Below are positions 27,619 to 37,302 of a stretch of DNA of 64,000 nucleotides, in pieces. A program made the position numbers and the translations under genes. The notes beneath the pieces are model-generated. The model saw only the letters and a list, made by a program, of their open reading frames with translations. It made no database searches and was not told where the DNA came from. This DNA comes from Bin80 sp965215475. Its GTDB lineage: Bacteria; Bacteroidota; Rhodothermia; Rhodothermales; Bin80. The stretch is taken from assembly GCA_965215475.1 (NCBI GenBank), contig OZ244061.1:1302001-1366000 (forward strand). Direction: 5' to 3'. Within the stretch, counting starts at the first letter, position 1. Each line of letters opens with the position of its first letter.

Positions 27619-27834
27619 ATGCGCATGAATCTTATCCTTCCGATCATTTTCTTGGGGAGATGGCTTGGGGTGCTCCCCACCCTGCCACCGCATCCACGTA
27701 AACACCTGATTTTTGCCCTTTTCCTCGGGAAAGATCCCTGTGCAGCAGAACCAATAACTCCAAACACACCGCATGATCCATCAATCAAGCATCCTATACA
27801 TCAACGTACGGATGCAGACAAACTCATCCAATAA
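27619..27834 (+). CDS. Small hypothetical protein between usher and motor genes
   Basis: The 71-residue product starts 2 bases after the usher stop and ends 3 bases before the ExbB-like gene. It begins with a hydrophobic segment (MNLILPIIFLGRWLGVLP) and ends in a proline/histidine-rich tail. No family is recognised; spacing argues that it is a real operon member. Confidence 0.5.
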   Translation: MRMNLILPIIFLGRWLGVLPTLPPHPRKHLIFALFLGKDPCAAEPITPNTPHDPSIKHPIHQRTDADKLIQ

Positions 27835-27837
27835 CTC

Positions 27838-28491
27838 ATGACCCAAACGTTTCAGGATTCAACACTTCTTTCTCAGAACCTCCAGACCTTTTCAGTTCTG
27901 GAAATCTTCAGCCAAGCCGGGGGCTTCCAATGGCCAATTTTGGCCGTACTGACTGCCGGATTGATTGTGCTCATGCTTCGGGTTGTCCGCCTTGTTCGGG
28001 ATCATTTGGCTGCACGGTCACTCATGCAATTGCGTCTGAATACGATCACCTTAGGCGCACTGACTGAAGCACAACGAAGTGCACCCGACAGCCTTTACAC
28101 CCGACTTCTCTCTGGAATACTACAATTGCACCGTAATCCCGAAGCCATGGGCCGAGAGGTCCGTGACGTGGCCACTGCAGCACATATGGCTTATGAGCGA
28201 ACACAACGGATCATTCATTACTGTTCCAGCACCGCCGGCGGACTTGGCCTACTGGGCACGCTGGTTGGAATTTATGCCCTCTTTTCTGCAGGCACGCGTG
28301 ATCCCCAAACTATTTTTTCGGGAATCGCGATCGCGGTCGTATCTACACTCCTTGGCATTGTCACCAGTATCCTCTTGGAGTTCTTTGAGACACTGATGCA
28401 CGGACATGTCAGTCGATACATCGAATCAGCCCAGACATGGGCACAGAACGTGCGTAGTCGTATGCTTTTTCTTTCTGAGCAAGACCGATGA
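27838..28491 (+). CDS. ExbB/TolQ/MotA-family proton-channel protein
   Basis: The 217-residue protein has an N-terminal membrane segment (ILAVLTAGLIVLMLRVVRLV). A cytoplasmic helical region follows, then the family signature with two transmembrane helices at ~130-185 (GGLGLLGTLVGIYALFS and AIAVVSTLLGIVTSILLEFF). It should form the inner-membrane channel that uses the proton gradient together with the ExbD-like proteins. It heads a chain of five genes joined by ATGA overlaps, located straight after the usher genes. Confidence 0.85.
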   Translation: MTQTFQDSTLLSQNLQTFSVLEIFSQAGGFQWPILAVLTAGLIVLMLRVVRLVRDHLAARSLMQLRLNTITLGALTEAQRSAPDSLYTRLLSGILQLHRNPEAMGREVRDVATAAHMAYERTQRIIHYCSSTAGGLGLLGTLVGIYALFSAGTRDPQTIFSGIAIAVVSTLLGIVTSILLEFFETLMHGHVSRYIESAQTWAQNVRSRMLFLSEQDR

Positions 28492-28850
28492 ACGGATCCT
28501 TGATTGTACGCCTGGTTGACATTACGCTTCTCTTGCTACTGAGTCTGATGGCTGCCACCAGCTTTACGACTATCGAGGTTGAGCCTCCAATCACTCATGA
28601 GCTTGAAGAGCAGAGAATGATCCAGGCCCCGATGCAGATCGGAATTGCGCCAAATGGCAAGATCCATTCTCCGGATGGGGAATGGATCACAATAGAAGAG
28701 CTGGGACATCTCCTGGAGAAATGGCCCGCCGGGATTGAGTTCATTGCAGATGCAGAGACACCTGCAACCAAGCTGTTAGAAGTCCATGCCGTTACAAGAT
28801 CTCTAAATCAGCAGGCCGCATTCCGAGTGCGCCAAGGAGGTGCACCATGA
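28488..28850 (+). CDS. ExbD/TolR-like protein 1
   Basis: The 120-residue protein has one N-terminal transmembrane segment with the aspartate expected of the family (RLVDITLLLLLSLMAATSF, D at about residue 11). A periplasmic domain follows (MQIGIAPNGKIHSPDGEW, ITIEELGHLLEKW). It is coupled by ATGA overlaps to the ExbB-like gene and to a second ExbD-like gene. It probably forms the proton-path rotor core with its partner. Confidence 0.75.
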   Translation: MNGSLIVRLVDITLLLLLSLMAATSFTTIEVEPPITHELEEQRMIQAPMQIGIAPNGKIHSPDGEWITIEELGHLLEKWPAGIEFIADAETPATKLLEVHAVTRSLNQQAAFRVRQGGAP

Positions 28851-29224
28851 AACGTAGCCGTGGACATTTTCTTCGATTCATTGATCTTGGTCTTTTACTT
28901 TTACTGGCATTTTTATCCGTCGCAGAATTGAACCCCACACTGCAATCTCCCCTTCCCGGAAGACGCGGAAATCCTACCGATGTGATCGCCGCGCGCGTCG
29001 TATTTAACGAGAATTGGAGTGCCGTGCTTACGCGATTAGATCCATCTGCGCCTCTGTGCCAAACAACTACGATATCCGAACTTTCTACATGCATGCAGCG
29101 GTATGCATCCATGCGATTCTTGCTTGCCCCCGAGGACAAAGCAACTGTGCAGCAGATTGTGACTCTGCTGGATCTTTGCAAAAAAGCTACACATGCTTGC
29201 GAGATTGAACCATTACATCCATGA
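28847..29224 (+). CDS. ExbD/TolR-like protein 2
   Basis: The 125-residue protein has the same topology as its neighbour: RFIDLGLLLLLAFLSVAEL with a membrane aspartate at about residue 12, then a small periplasmic domain with four cysteines. Two different ExbD-like genes in one operon suggest a heteromeric rotor. It is joined by ATGA overlaps on both sides. Confidence 0.7.
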   Translation: MKRSRGHFLRFIDLGLLLLLAFLSVAELNPTLQSPLPGRRGNPTDVIAARVVFNENWSAVLTRLDPSAPLCQTTTISELSTCMQRYASMRFLLAPEDKATVQQIVTLLDLCKKATHACEIEPLHP

Positions 29225-30144
29225 CCATCCAATCACGGGAACGACTACTTGCATGCGGCATGACCGCGATCCTTCTCTTTTTGCTCGGACTGATTGCCAC
29301 TTGGGTAGAACTAAGGAATCCATCTCCACAACTGAACCCGTTCTCCCTCTCAGAGAGCTTTGCAATGGCATCTAGCCGCACTTCCCCTGCCCCACCAAGC
29401 ACATCTGAGCCAGTAATCCCTGTCCTTCAGAAGCCGAACTCCAAGATCTTGGAATCCATCGAGACGGAGCGTAGAATCACGGCTCCATCCCAGCGCATAC
29501 TCCCCACTACACTACAACTTGAACAGAGTCAAACTCCTTTGTCGACTGATCAACGAGAATTTGGGGAAGCCTCGATGTCGCTCAAGGCAAGGGTTTTGAG
29601 CGAAACTTCCTCGCTATCGCTGTCGCAACATGAGCGAGTACAGAAAAACCTACGCCGTGGGCCTCGTATCGCCACCCAAGTGATCGGAAGATCCGAACCC
29701 TTATCCCTTTCCCTAAGAATCGAACGCCCCACGATGCCCCGCGTCCTGAAAACCGAAGAAACAACAGAGATTCTCCGGTGGATGCGGTTGACGGAATCAG
29801 AGCTCCCACCTGGAATCAAGCGCCATATAGGATACCAGCAAGGAAACTTGAGTGCCACTTCTTTACTCGAATATGAGGACGAGATCTGGGAGATTTATTT
29901 GATGGCTCGTATGCCATCGGAAGAGCTACATGTGGTCATCGTTCGTGGCAGCGCAACCTACTATGTCGTGGATCCAAGCTTTAAACGGGATGGTCGGCGA
30001 TTTCGGGTAGGGGTTGCCCGCCGCCGTGATGGGCAGATCACCGGGATCACCTCGGAGGAGCGTGCCGCTTCCAGCCGGGAAGCGGCCGTTCATTACGATA
30101 TATTTCTAGCGTGGTGGGACGAATTGCGTCTGACATTGCAATGA
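29221..30144 (+). CDS. TonB-like periplasm-spanning protein
   Basis: The 307-residue product has a short cytoplasmic start and one transmembrane helix (GMTAILLFLLGLIATWVEL, ~residues 13-31). A long low-complexity Ser/Pro/Thr periplasmic linker follows to ~residue 150, then a folded C-terminal part (~180-307). This is the topology of TonB/TolA, and its place after ExbB and two ExbD genes supports that role. The C-terminal domain lacks a clear TonB YP motif, so it probably recognises a dedicated partner, perhaps the usher. Confidence 0.6.
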   Translation: MTIQSRERLLACGMTAILLFLLGLIATWVELRNPSPQLNPFSLSESFAMASSRTSPAPPSTSEPVIPVLQKPNSKILESIETERRITAPSQRILPTTLQLEQSQTPLSTDQREFGEASMSLKARVLSETSSLSLSQHERVQKNLRRGPRIATQVIGRSEPLSLSLRIERPTMPRVLKTEETTEILRWMRLTESELPPGIKRHIGYQQGNLSATSLLEYEDEIWEIYLMARMPSEELHVVIVRGSATYYVVDPSFKRDGRRFRVGVARRRDGQITGITSEERAASSREAAVHYDIFLAWWDELRLTLQ

Positions 30145-31529
30145 GATCCTTCGCCTATACACTTGTTTTCCTCGTTATCGGTTGCAGTGTGCCTCCTGTA
30201 ATTTTGGAAACTCCCGAACCTGCCACCCCTCGACTGGCCGGGATAGACAGCATACAGATTCAGATGGCATGGCAACTTGCGGAATCCTCTTTCGCACGTG
30301 ATCTTGTGGCCGCTACGCGTGCGGCCGAGGAAGGAAAGTATCTGGCAACTCTGGCAGACAGCATCCTTTTAGCACTGCCCATATCTCAGGACAGAGATTC
30401 TTCCGGCTCCCAGAATTCATTCCATGCAGGAGTGGATCTTCTCGAACAATTCTCTGAAGCCGACAGCATCCAAGCACTAAAGCTTCTCCATGACGCTACG
30501 ACGAAGTTTGAAGAATCCTTGGAAGCGGACGCATTTAATCAGGAGGCGAGGCAGTGGCTGGCTCGTGTCTACCAGATATTGGCAGAGCGATTCCAACAGA
30601 TTGGCGCACTTCAGGATCAACTTCGCGTTTTGCAGCATCTGGTTAAGTGGAACCAGGACCGACATGATTATATCGCTCTTTTAGCAGCCGCCTACGAGGA
30701 AATCCCGACCGAAGCATCTGGGATGGCTGCCGGAGCTTTATGGGAACGTGCTGCTCGCGTTGCTTTGGATGATCTAGAGATGAGGCTGATCGAAACCCCG
30801 GACTCGGCAGCCCTCTTTACCTATCATGTACGTGCAAGCCGGGCATTTATACTGGCGAATCACAGCTCACTCGCACGCACCTCCTTGAACCGTGCACATG
30901 GTTGGCAACGCACCAAGCAAGATCGTGCACTCATTCATGCGGACAGCGTCTGGCTCGCATGGGATAATGGGAATCTGACTGCACGCAAGCAGTTTGATGC
31001 TCTTCTGAGCACCGCATTGATGAACCCCGAAAAAGCAGCCGACGGCTTGCAAGATTTGCTTGAGCATGTTCAGAGCCCAAGTGCTCGAATACAGGTACGT
31101 CACCAACTGGCCTTGGCCAGATATGCCTCTGGTGCACAGGATCAGGCGGTTCATTTAATGCATACATTGGTGGGAGAGGATCCAAACCAGAGTAAGCTGG
31201 TCGAGGATTATGCAATCATGACGTATAACCTTGCCCAAAAATTACGGCAGACAGGAGACTTGCGTAGCTCTCTTGCCTATTTATTGCAATGCGCATCCTT
31301 GGATGTGCAAATCGCGACCAGAGCAGCCTTGGATGCGGCACTCCTTCTCCGAAACAATCTGGATGAGGCCCTCCAATATGCTCACATGGCGGAAGCGCGT
31401 ATCGATGCACTTGAACCGGATGATCAGGAAGAGTTATTCCGATATCTAGCGGAGTTATACCGAAGGAGTGGGAATCGAGAGCGGGCCATGGAATACATTC
31501 AATATTTGACTCCGAGTATATCAAATTAG
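30141..31529 (+). CDS. TPR-repeat lipoprotein
   Basis: The 462-residue product begins MRSFAYTLVFLVIGCSVPP with a lipobox VIGC (cysteine at residue 15). The remainder is alpha-helical with several TPR-like repeats, for example EESLEADAFNQEARQWLARV, LARTSLNRAHGWQR and LFRYLAELYRRSGNRERAME. The start was chosen at 30141, where ATGA overlaps the previous stop, because it begins the lipoprotein signal. It is the last gene of the operon and is likely a periplasmic assembly scaffold, comparable in place to pilotin/TPR proteins of secretion systems. Confidence 0.75.
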   Translation: MRSFAYTLVFLVIGCSVPPVILETPEPATPRLAGIDSIQIQMAWQLAESSFARDLVAATRAAEEGKYLATLADSILLALPISQDRDSSGSQNSFHAGVDLLEQFSEADSIQALKLLHDATTKFEESLEADAFNQEARQWLARVYQILAERFQQIGALQDQLRVLQHLVKWNQDRHDYIALLAAAYEEIPTEASGMAAGALWERAARVALDDLEMRLIETPDSAALFTYHVRASRAFILANHSSLARTSLNRAHGWQRTKQDRALIHADSVWLAWDNGNLTARKQFDALLSTALMNPEKAADGLQDLLEHVQSPSARIQVRHQLALARYASGAQDQAVHLMHTLVGEDPNQSKLVEDYAIMTYNLAQKLRQTGDLRSSLAYLLQCASLDVQIATRAALDAALLLRNNLDEALQYAHMAEARIDALEPDDQEELFRYLAELYRRSGNRERAMEYIQYLTPSISN

Positions 31530-31737
31530 GGAGAATCTGCGACAAGTAGCCCTGTATATTGAAATCAGTGCCAGGATGTACAGAATCCAGCCGTCCTATA
31601 ATCAAGCTAAAAACACAAACCCACTACCGTTGAACCTATGAAAACGAAGTAGATTATAGTGAAGAGCTGAAACATTTTCAGGTTTTTGCATACTATTTTC
31701 ACATTGGAAATATACACACCATCCTCGCAGCAGCCGG
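31530..31737. other. Non-coding region after the pilus-like operon
   Basis: No gene or clear terminator hairpin is supported. This is the boundary between the ordered operon and the IS-rich region. Confidence 0.4.
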
Positions 31738-31923
31738 GTGCTTCAACAACGGCAACAGGCCGTCACGGCCGAGGTCATTGCGATTTCCTGGAAAGTACAA
31801 CAACGACTGTACAAGCAGTTTCGTCATCTGAGTCAAACCAAATCCTGGTGTGTCGCCAATCCGGCGGTCGCGCGGGAATTGGGAATTGGGGGAGCATTAC
31901 GCTTGGAGAATCCGTTCCCCTAA
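31738..31923 (+). pseudogene. C-terminal remnant of an IS110-family transposase
   Basis: The frame reads LQQRQQAVTAEVIAISWKVQ then QRLYKQFRHLSQTKSW and VARELGIGG. This resembles the C-terminal tail of a subgroup of IS110-family transposases. Everything upstream of the tail is missing. It is not similar to the IS110 copy at 38.2-40.3 kb, so it represents a different element. Confidence 0.45.
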
Positions 31924-32557
31924 ATCTTTCGAAAATCCGATTCATGAAGACCCCTTGACCTGTGGAGAAGCGATGGACACGGTAGGAGAATCCATGAATA
32001 TTTCTTGCGATAGCCGGCATTGTGCCGGTGAACTCGCGTTTTTAGAGTGGTAGCTCCGTACGAATCCGAAATCATGCGTTCCACCCTTGGGGCCAAACAC
32101 GCGAATACCAGATGGATTCACCGTCGAAGTCGCCACATCACTTCTCCATAGGTCAAACTACATAAAATGACGTAACTTTATAAAAATACATAGCACCCCG
32201 TAGCCTGATCCGAAGGCCGTCCTACTATACCAGAAATTAACGAAGATGCGTGCGGATGATCAGATAACGGTAATTAAATGCTGAAAGGTCGGCAAAGAGT
32301 TAAAATGACAGCACTTAACAATGTAGAAAAAAGAGAAGGGTTATCCAGCAATTCCCACGAACGACTTAGAATTCATTCGGTACAGTATTTCCGGTACATC
32401 TCGTGCAAATCTGACGATTTTTGTTTATTTTCGAGGATCAATTCCGCCTATAACTGGATCTTTATCGATGCTTTTTTCTTCACCTTCTGACGATTGGGCA
32501 GACCCCTCCCACGGGACAACCCCCCTTCTTGCTATTGTTATGGTGATTCGTGCGAAT
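31924..32557. other. Non-coding accessory DNA
   Basis: Short frames exist but none has protein-like composition or context. I see nothing recognisable here. Confidence 0.4.
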
Positions 32558-33742
32558 TTAAGATGAATCCATCCGTATACTGCCCGTATATCCTTCTGCA
32601 ATCCACACATACAATGCTTCCCAGCTCTCAATATAAAATTGCTGAAACATCCCTTCCATCGTCTTTCTCAAATACTTGAGTCGTCCCATTTGCTCCAGTG
32701 CATCCTGGAACAGCACATCACAGAATGGTTCCACTTGATCTACCAAAAAGGCAAGCATCATCAGGTAGGCAAATCCCGTGGCTAAATGCGTGTAACCATG
32801 TCCATAATGATGCTCAAAATGGTAGCCCTGATTCTTGAGGGTATGGATGGTTTCATGTTCCATCGGTCCCCCAAGAAACGTGCATCGTTTTGGGTTCGGG
32901 GTGCTTCTTTGTGCCCGGTCTGGTTTCGCAGACCTCTAAAAAATGGACCCGAAACTCTGCGTTGGATGCGTTCAGAGGAACGTGGTTGTGAAACCGAAAA
33001 CGATCGTGCGTTCCATTGCCCTCCTTCTCCACCACCTTCGTCTCGTCACTGCGATGGTCAAACATGAACGTGTGATCTCCCGGCTTCGCTCCGATGATAT
33101 ATCGTAGATCCTATTCTCCCAAAAGCCGAAGATCGGGAGCATTGGAAACGAGTCCATCCTGAACAGCAATCGCCTTCAAATGCGGGGGTTCTCGCCATCC
33201 AAAAACCGCTTGCTTGCATTGCGCTCCGAATCGTTTTTTGTGGCTCCATCGTTCTTGACGATCGGCTCGGGCATCAGAGGATGAATCAAGGCAGCACACA
33301 GCATGTGATGAACGTAGGTGTTCCATCCAGATGATGCGAGCAATGGACCGACTTGGAGGAAAACATGCCGGTTCCGTCTATCGCAAGCAGAACAGGATCG
33401 TTGAGATCCCGAAACCGCTCCAGAATCTTCCCCCGCTGCAATTGGGCAAAGATGGCCTTGAATGAAAAATCGAACGGATTCACTTCATCAAGACGCTTGC
33501 GCATCACGGGGCACATGGTCCACCCCAAACAGACGCTTCATGTTGGCGATGACCGGTGGAGTGCCCTTACGAACCTTCTGATCAAATTCAAGAGGACACT
33601 TCAAATGCGCAAATCCCGACATCAGGGAATCCACGAGCGTAAATCTCCGTGAAATTTTTGGATCTGCAATCGGTTCAAAACAGCTACGGACGGTGTGAAT
33701 CAAACGTTTCTTGTTGAAATGTTTGCGTAACTTCCGTTGCAT
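32558..33742 (-). pseudogene. Degenerate DDE-type transposase, family not assigned
   Basis: Read on the minus strand across several frameshifts: RFTLVDSLMSGFAHLKCPL, VNPFDFSFKAIFAQLQ, DLNDPVLLAIDGTGMFSSKS (catalytic aspartate), KEGNGTHDRFRFHNHVP, and ETIHTLKNQGYHFEHHYGHG (catalytic glutamate) with LMMLAFLVDQVEPF. At least four frame changes make it non-functional. I could not find its terminal repeats. Confidence 0.65.
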
Positions 33743-34030
33743 TCATGATAAAAAGTGGGGAAAAGATGGCGTCCAATCAAAACTCTCATACACAAAAGAA
33801 CCGCAAAACCATCAATACAGATTCACCTGTGGACCATAGTACGCAAGGAAATCTTCAAAAAAATGCATGTTGGATTCGCATGGATGGGCTGAGTCGTCAT
33901 TGCGGCCAAAAAGTGCCCACCGGACGAAAAATCAGCAATGTAGTTTACGAAACCACTTTTGAGAAATGCACCGTGGGTACGCTAAGGGGGGAGTTTTATA
34001 CTTAGTGGGAATTGCTGAGGGTTATCTAAT

Positions 34031-34154
34031 ATTAGTGCCGTTGCAAATTATTTCATCGACTGTTCAAAGAAAGAATACCATTAAGTAATCTATCTATCCA
34101 AAAACTGGTTTATTTTGCATATGGATGGACGCTTGTTATCAAAGAAGAAAAATT
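34031..34154 (+). pseudogene. Panacea-domain (SocA-like) gene, 5' fragment
   Basis: The start reads ISAVANYFIDCSKKE in one frame, then a one-base slip in the AAAGAAAGAA run, then IPLSNLSIQKLVYFAYGWTL and VIKEE. This is the conserved N-terminal half of the Panacea domain, a widespread antitoxin fold. It ends exactly at the 8-base target duplication GAAAAATT (34147-34154) of ISL3-type element B. The rest of the gene resumes at 36760 in frame. No start codon is obvious upstream of ISAVA. Confidence 0.75.
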
Positions 34155-34161
34155 GGTTCTA

Positions 34162-35346
34162 TCACGAATCGTGTGGATAGAGATCCAGACCGCCACAAAA
34201 GAAGAGAATAGCAACTCTGAAATTTTCAAAGGTTCTATATCCTCTACCAATGGTTTTGATCTCTTGAATTTTTCCATTAATCCTCTCTGCTTTTGCATTG
34301 GACTGACGGTTCCATAATGCGTTGCAGACGCCATCAAAGTGATTCTTACACATGTCTGCAACTTTCATGACTTCTTTGACACCAGCCTCGTTCACCTCGT
34401 CAAGCCATAAGTTGAGATACGCTTTCGCTTCTTTTAACGATGCACATTCAAAGATGGCTTTGAAATCTTCCCGTAACCGCCAAGCGACACTCACATTGAG
34501 GTTGGATTCCTTCACCACTTGGAAGATGTCTTCCTGTTTTTCCGTACGATTGTTTTCGTTTTTCAACAATGCCTATCGGCTCCCTTTGAGTTCTGGATGC
34601 TGTTTGACCTCCCGCCTTCTTACTTGATTGATGGCTTGATTGAGATACTGGATACAATGAAACCGATCGTGAATCATGAGGGCATGGGGGAACACCTTTG
34701 CAACCGCTCCAATGAAGGCCTTCCACATATCCGTAGATATCGTCTCTATCTGATCCTTGATTTGCCCTAAAAGGCATTCTAAGAGTTCTATCGTGCCTTT
34801 TTTCGTCCGTCCCGGTCCAACATCAATGACCACTCCACGATCCGAATCACTCACAATCGTTGCATAGGTATGTCCGCGCTTGAGGGCCTTTTCATCAATA
34901 CTGATATGGTGAATTCCTGCCAGAGATCTGCGTGACTCTCCGCGTTCAACAGCACGGTGCATAATACGATGGAGCTGGTTAAATCCGCACCGAAGAAGAT
35001 CTGCTGTTTTGGTCTTAGTTGCTTTCAGCAGACGAATGGCAAAACATTCAAACGCATAGGTGACTCGACTGGATGGAGCCGCCCAAGGAATGATGATCGT
35101 CTTCGGACCATTAGGAGTCAGTACACGGGGAATCCTACAGTGAAGAAAACACTTGAAATGAAAGAGATCCAGGTGGCGCCATTGACGCTTCTTGCGATGG
35201 TCATACAAGGTACCAGACTCACCCGTATCTGGGCATACAAGATCCTTCCCCGAATGAGAAATATAAAGATCCACTCGCCCCTTCTTCACATTGGTTTCCA
35301 CATGATCAATACTCCAGCAAGAATCTAAATCTAACCACTGATGCAT
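34162..35346 (-). pseudogene. ISL3-family transposase B with one nonsense codon
   Basis: The single frame from the ATG at 35346 encodes an ISL3-type DDE transposase: HISIDEKALKRGHTYATIVS, STDMWKAFIGAVAKVFPHAL, HDRFHCIQYLNQAINQVRRR, then NAKAERINGKIQEIKTIGRG and the end. One TAG (34573-34575), in KGSR-stop-ALLKN where the family usually has an aromatic residue, interrupts it. Only that change separates it from an intact 394-residue protein, so it decayed recently or the stop is occasionally read through. Confidence 0.85.
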
Positions 35347-35356
35347 TGAATTTTTT

Positions 35357-36676
35357 GGCTCTTCAGCTTTTTCTGTGAGAAATTGATTTTTTTTCAGATT
35401 CTGGGGCTCAAATCTAGTCCGCCCAAATGAACGTAAATTGCATCTACGAATCGGTCTTTGTTCCGGAATCCACGTGCACGAACCTTGATGGTTTTGATCC
35501 GGCTGTTAATGCGTTCGGCGGGGCCATTACTTACCTTCAGAACGATCGCATTGAGGATTCCATATAAGTGATTTTGTATCAGTTTGGCTGCTTTTTTCAT
35601 CGGTTCAAGTCGGCAGCGCATGGCCCAGCTGAGCCATTTCTTCCAGGACTTGAGTGCCCAACCCCGGGTTTTATCATGCCATAGATTTCGAGCCGTTTCC
35701 TTGATCGCCCAGGCTCGGGCCGTTCGTAGGGTACGGGTACGGAGCGCATGGAATGCCGTGCTTCATGGACAGGTTCGGAGGACGTTTGAGCCACATGTAT
35801 TTCCTTCCCGTCAACATCTCATTCCCACTCTTGCGGAGTTCTTTGTGCTCCTGTCGCCGTACCTTATCGACCCCATCTCCCAGGTGCTTGGAGACATGGA
35901 ACCGGTCAAAACAGATCTTCTCGTCAGCATGGGAAAGGCAGGCATGGGTTGCATGAATATACGCCGGCCACATATCCATACTTACACTCCGAATTCCCTG
36001 CAACTGGGCCGGTGATCATTGCGGATACCAACCCATCCGAGTGCCCTTTTCCCGTCCAAGTCCCACATACAGTACCGTATCTGCATTGGACACAACCGTC
36101 AGGTACTTGTGGTACGCGACCTCATCCACACAAAGGTTGGCAACCACCTCCTCCTTTCTTCGAGCCTTCCACCGCACGCCGTTGGATCCCGGCAATGCCC
36201 TTCCAGCCGATTCCCAACTGGCGGGAAATCGCCAAAAGACTTGCCTCCTTGGCCCATCCGATCACGTACTCTTCAAAGTCATGGGTGTAGCGGGAACTTG
36301 CGTCCGCCCAGGGAACTCGGACCGTCTTCACTCCATGCTCCGAACATTGAATCCGGGGAACCCGGGCAACCAGAATCGTTTGATAGGTACACGTATCCAG
36401 GTGGCGCCATTGCCGCTCCGTACGAAGATCATAAAAGGGACCTACCTTGCCACACTTCGGACAGGTCAACGAAGACGGATCGGTACAGGTCAACGTTACC
36501 GTCCTTCGTTGGGCTTGATCATCGTAGGTGTCTTCTAAAATCTCCCAGGGTGCCTGGAGACCTAGGCTTTTCTCAACAGAGGAGGTGTTTTGCATGTGAT
36601 TCTTTAAATTCAGGTGAACCATAAAATTCGAAAGTCCTAAATTTATGGCTTAATTCACAATAAAGGGCGAAGACCC
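35357..36676 (-). mobile_element. ISL3-family element A, copy 2, nested in element B
   Basis: The ends, read inward, are GGCTCTTCAGC (35357) and GGGTCTTCGCC (36676, minus strand). It is flanked by a perfect 8-base duplication AATTTTTT (35349-35356 and 36677-36684). It inserted a few bases upstream of the transposase B start codon. Length is 1,320 bp, slightly longer than copy 1. Confidence 0.9.
35394..36622 (-). pseudogene. ISL3-family transposase A, copy 2, frameshifted
   Basis: The N-terminal two-fifths (36622 to ~36122) is open and contains CPKCGKVGPFYDLRTERQWR and WAKEASLLAISRQLGIGWKG. It then hits the same frameshift at the GSKKGGGG coding stretch as copy 1. The DDE region continues in other frames (KICFDRFHVSKHLGDGVDKV, NGPAERINSRIKTIKVRARG). 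Additional indels lie near 35760-35800. It is non-functional. Confidence 0.85.
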
Positions 36677-36759
36677 AATTTTTTAAATAAGTATCAAGCA
36701 TGAAAAATAATTTTGGTGAAACCAAAATTAATCAATTCCATACAAATGGTGGTAGAACC

Positions 36760-37134
36760 GAAAAATTGTTTTATGACCGCATTGAAGCTTGGCAATATGG
36801 TCCAGTTATTCCATTACTGTATCACCAATTAAAGCATTTTGGTCGAAAATGGATAACAAAAAAAATTATGGATTATGACCCCTATGACAATGTATTTTTT
36901 TGTTGGAGGCTGATCCCGGATACACCTTCTGAAAAATTGATTCAAAAAGTCTGGGATTACTATAAATCATTTTCTCCAGGAGAAATGGTGGATTTAACAC
37001 ACAACCCTGGCACTCCGTGGCGTAAAACTATATTGAAATATGGTTTTAGTAATGCTGCTATAGATGACCGTTTAATAAAAAATCATTTTTCGGAAAAATT
37101 ATCTGATCTGGGAATCATAGAAAATCATGAGTGA
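36760..37134 (+). pseudogene. Panacea-domain gene, 3' fragment
   Basis: Starting at the second copy of the target duplication the frame reads EKLFYDRIEAWQYGPVIPLL, then YHQLKHFGRKW, VWDYYKSFSPGEMVDLTH and TPWRKT, all characteristic of the Panacea domain, and ends at 37134. Joined in frame to 34031-34154, the gene would give about 165 residues. Panacea proteins are hyper-promiscuous antitoxins and phage regulators. The stop overlaps a following ATG at 37127 (ATGAGTGA), so a partner gene, possibly the toxin, began there. Confidence 0.8.
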
Positions 37135-37178
37135 GCAGGATTCAATGCCACAGCCAGAGCAGAGAAAAAGAAAAATTG
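37127..37178 (+). pseudogene. Start of the gene after the Panacea gene, cut by the tnpB element
   Basis: ATG at 37127 lies inside the end of the Panacea gene and encodes MSEQDSMPQPEQRKRKI before the tnpB element begins at 37179. The frame ends inside the terminal repeat. The continuation beyond the element (42899 onward) needs a one-base shift to remain open. Short and unidentified; possibly the toxin partner. Confidence 0.4.
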
Positions 37179-37203
37179 GGGAATTATATACGTGAGTACC
37201 CAA

Positions 37204-37270
37204 AGAATGAAACCATTCTACTTTGGAGAGATAACAGACACAATAGGATAGACTGTATATCTATCCTATT
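37204..37270. other. Subterminal hairpins of the tnpB element
   Basis: AGAATG-AAAC-CATTCT (37204-37219) and a perfect 10-base stem AATAGGATAG/CTATCCTATT with a 9-base loop (37242-37270) lie between the left terminal repeat and tnpB. They could be relics of an IS200/IS605-type left end or regulatory structures. Confidence 0.55.
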
Positions 37271-37302
37271 GCTTACCACAACATCAAATTACACTTGATA
37301 TC

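Larger units (their letters stand above)
34155..36759 (-). mobile_element. ISL3-family element B, containing element A
   Basis: The ends read inward as GGTTCTATCACGA (34155) and GGTTCTACCACCA (36759, minus strand). The element is flanked by a perfect 8-base duplication GAAAAATT at 34147-34154 and 36760-36767. Without the nested element A and its duplication it is 1,277 bp. It interrupts the Panacea-domain gene, whose two halves fit in frame around it. Confidence 0.85.

Noticed and set aside
32278..32490. 70-codon frame in accessory DNA
   Set aside because: Composition and context give no support.
33745..34005. 86-codon plus-strand frame beside the Panacea fragment
   Set aside because: No family, low-complexity polar composition and no operon relation; not enough to call a gene.
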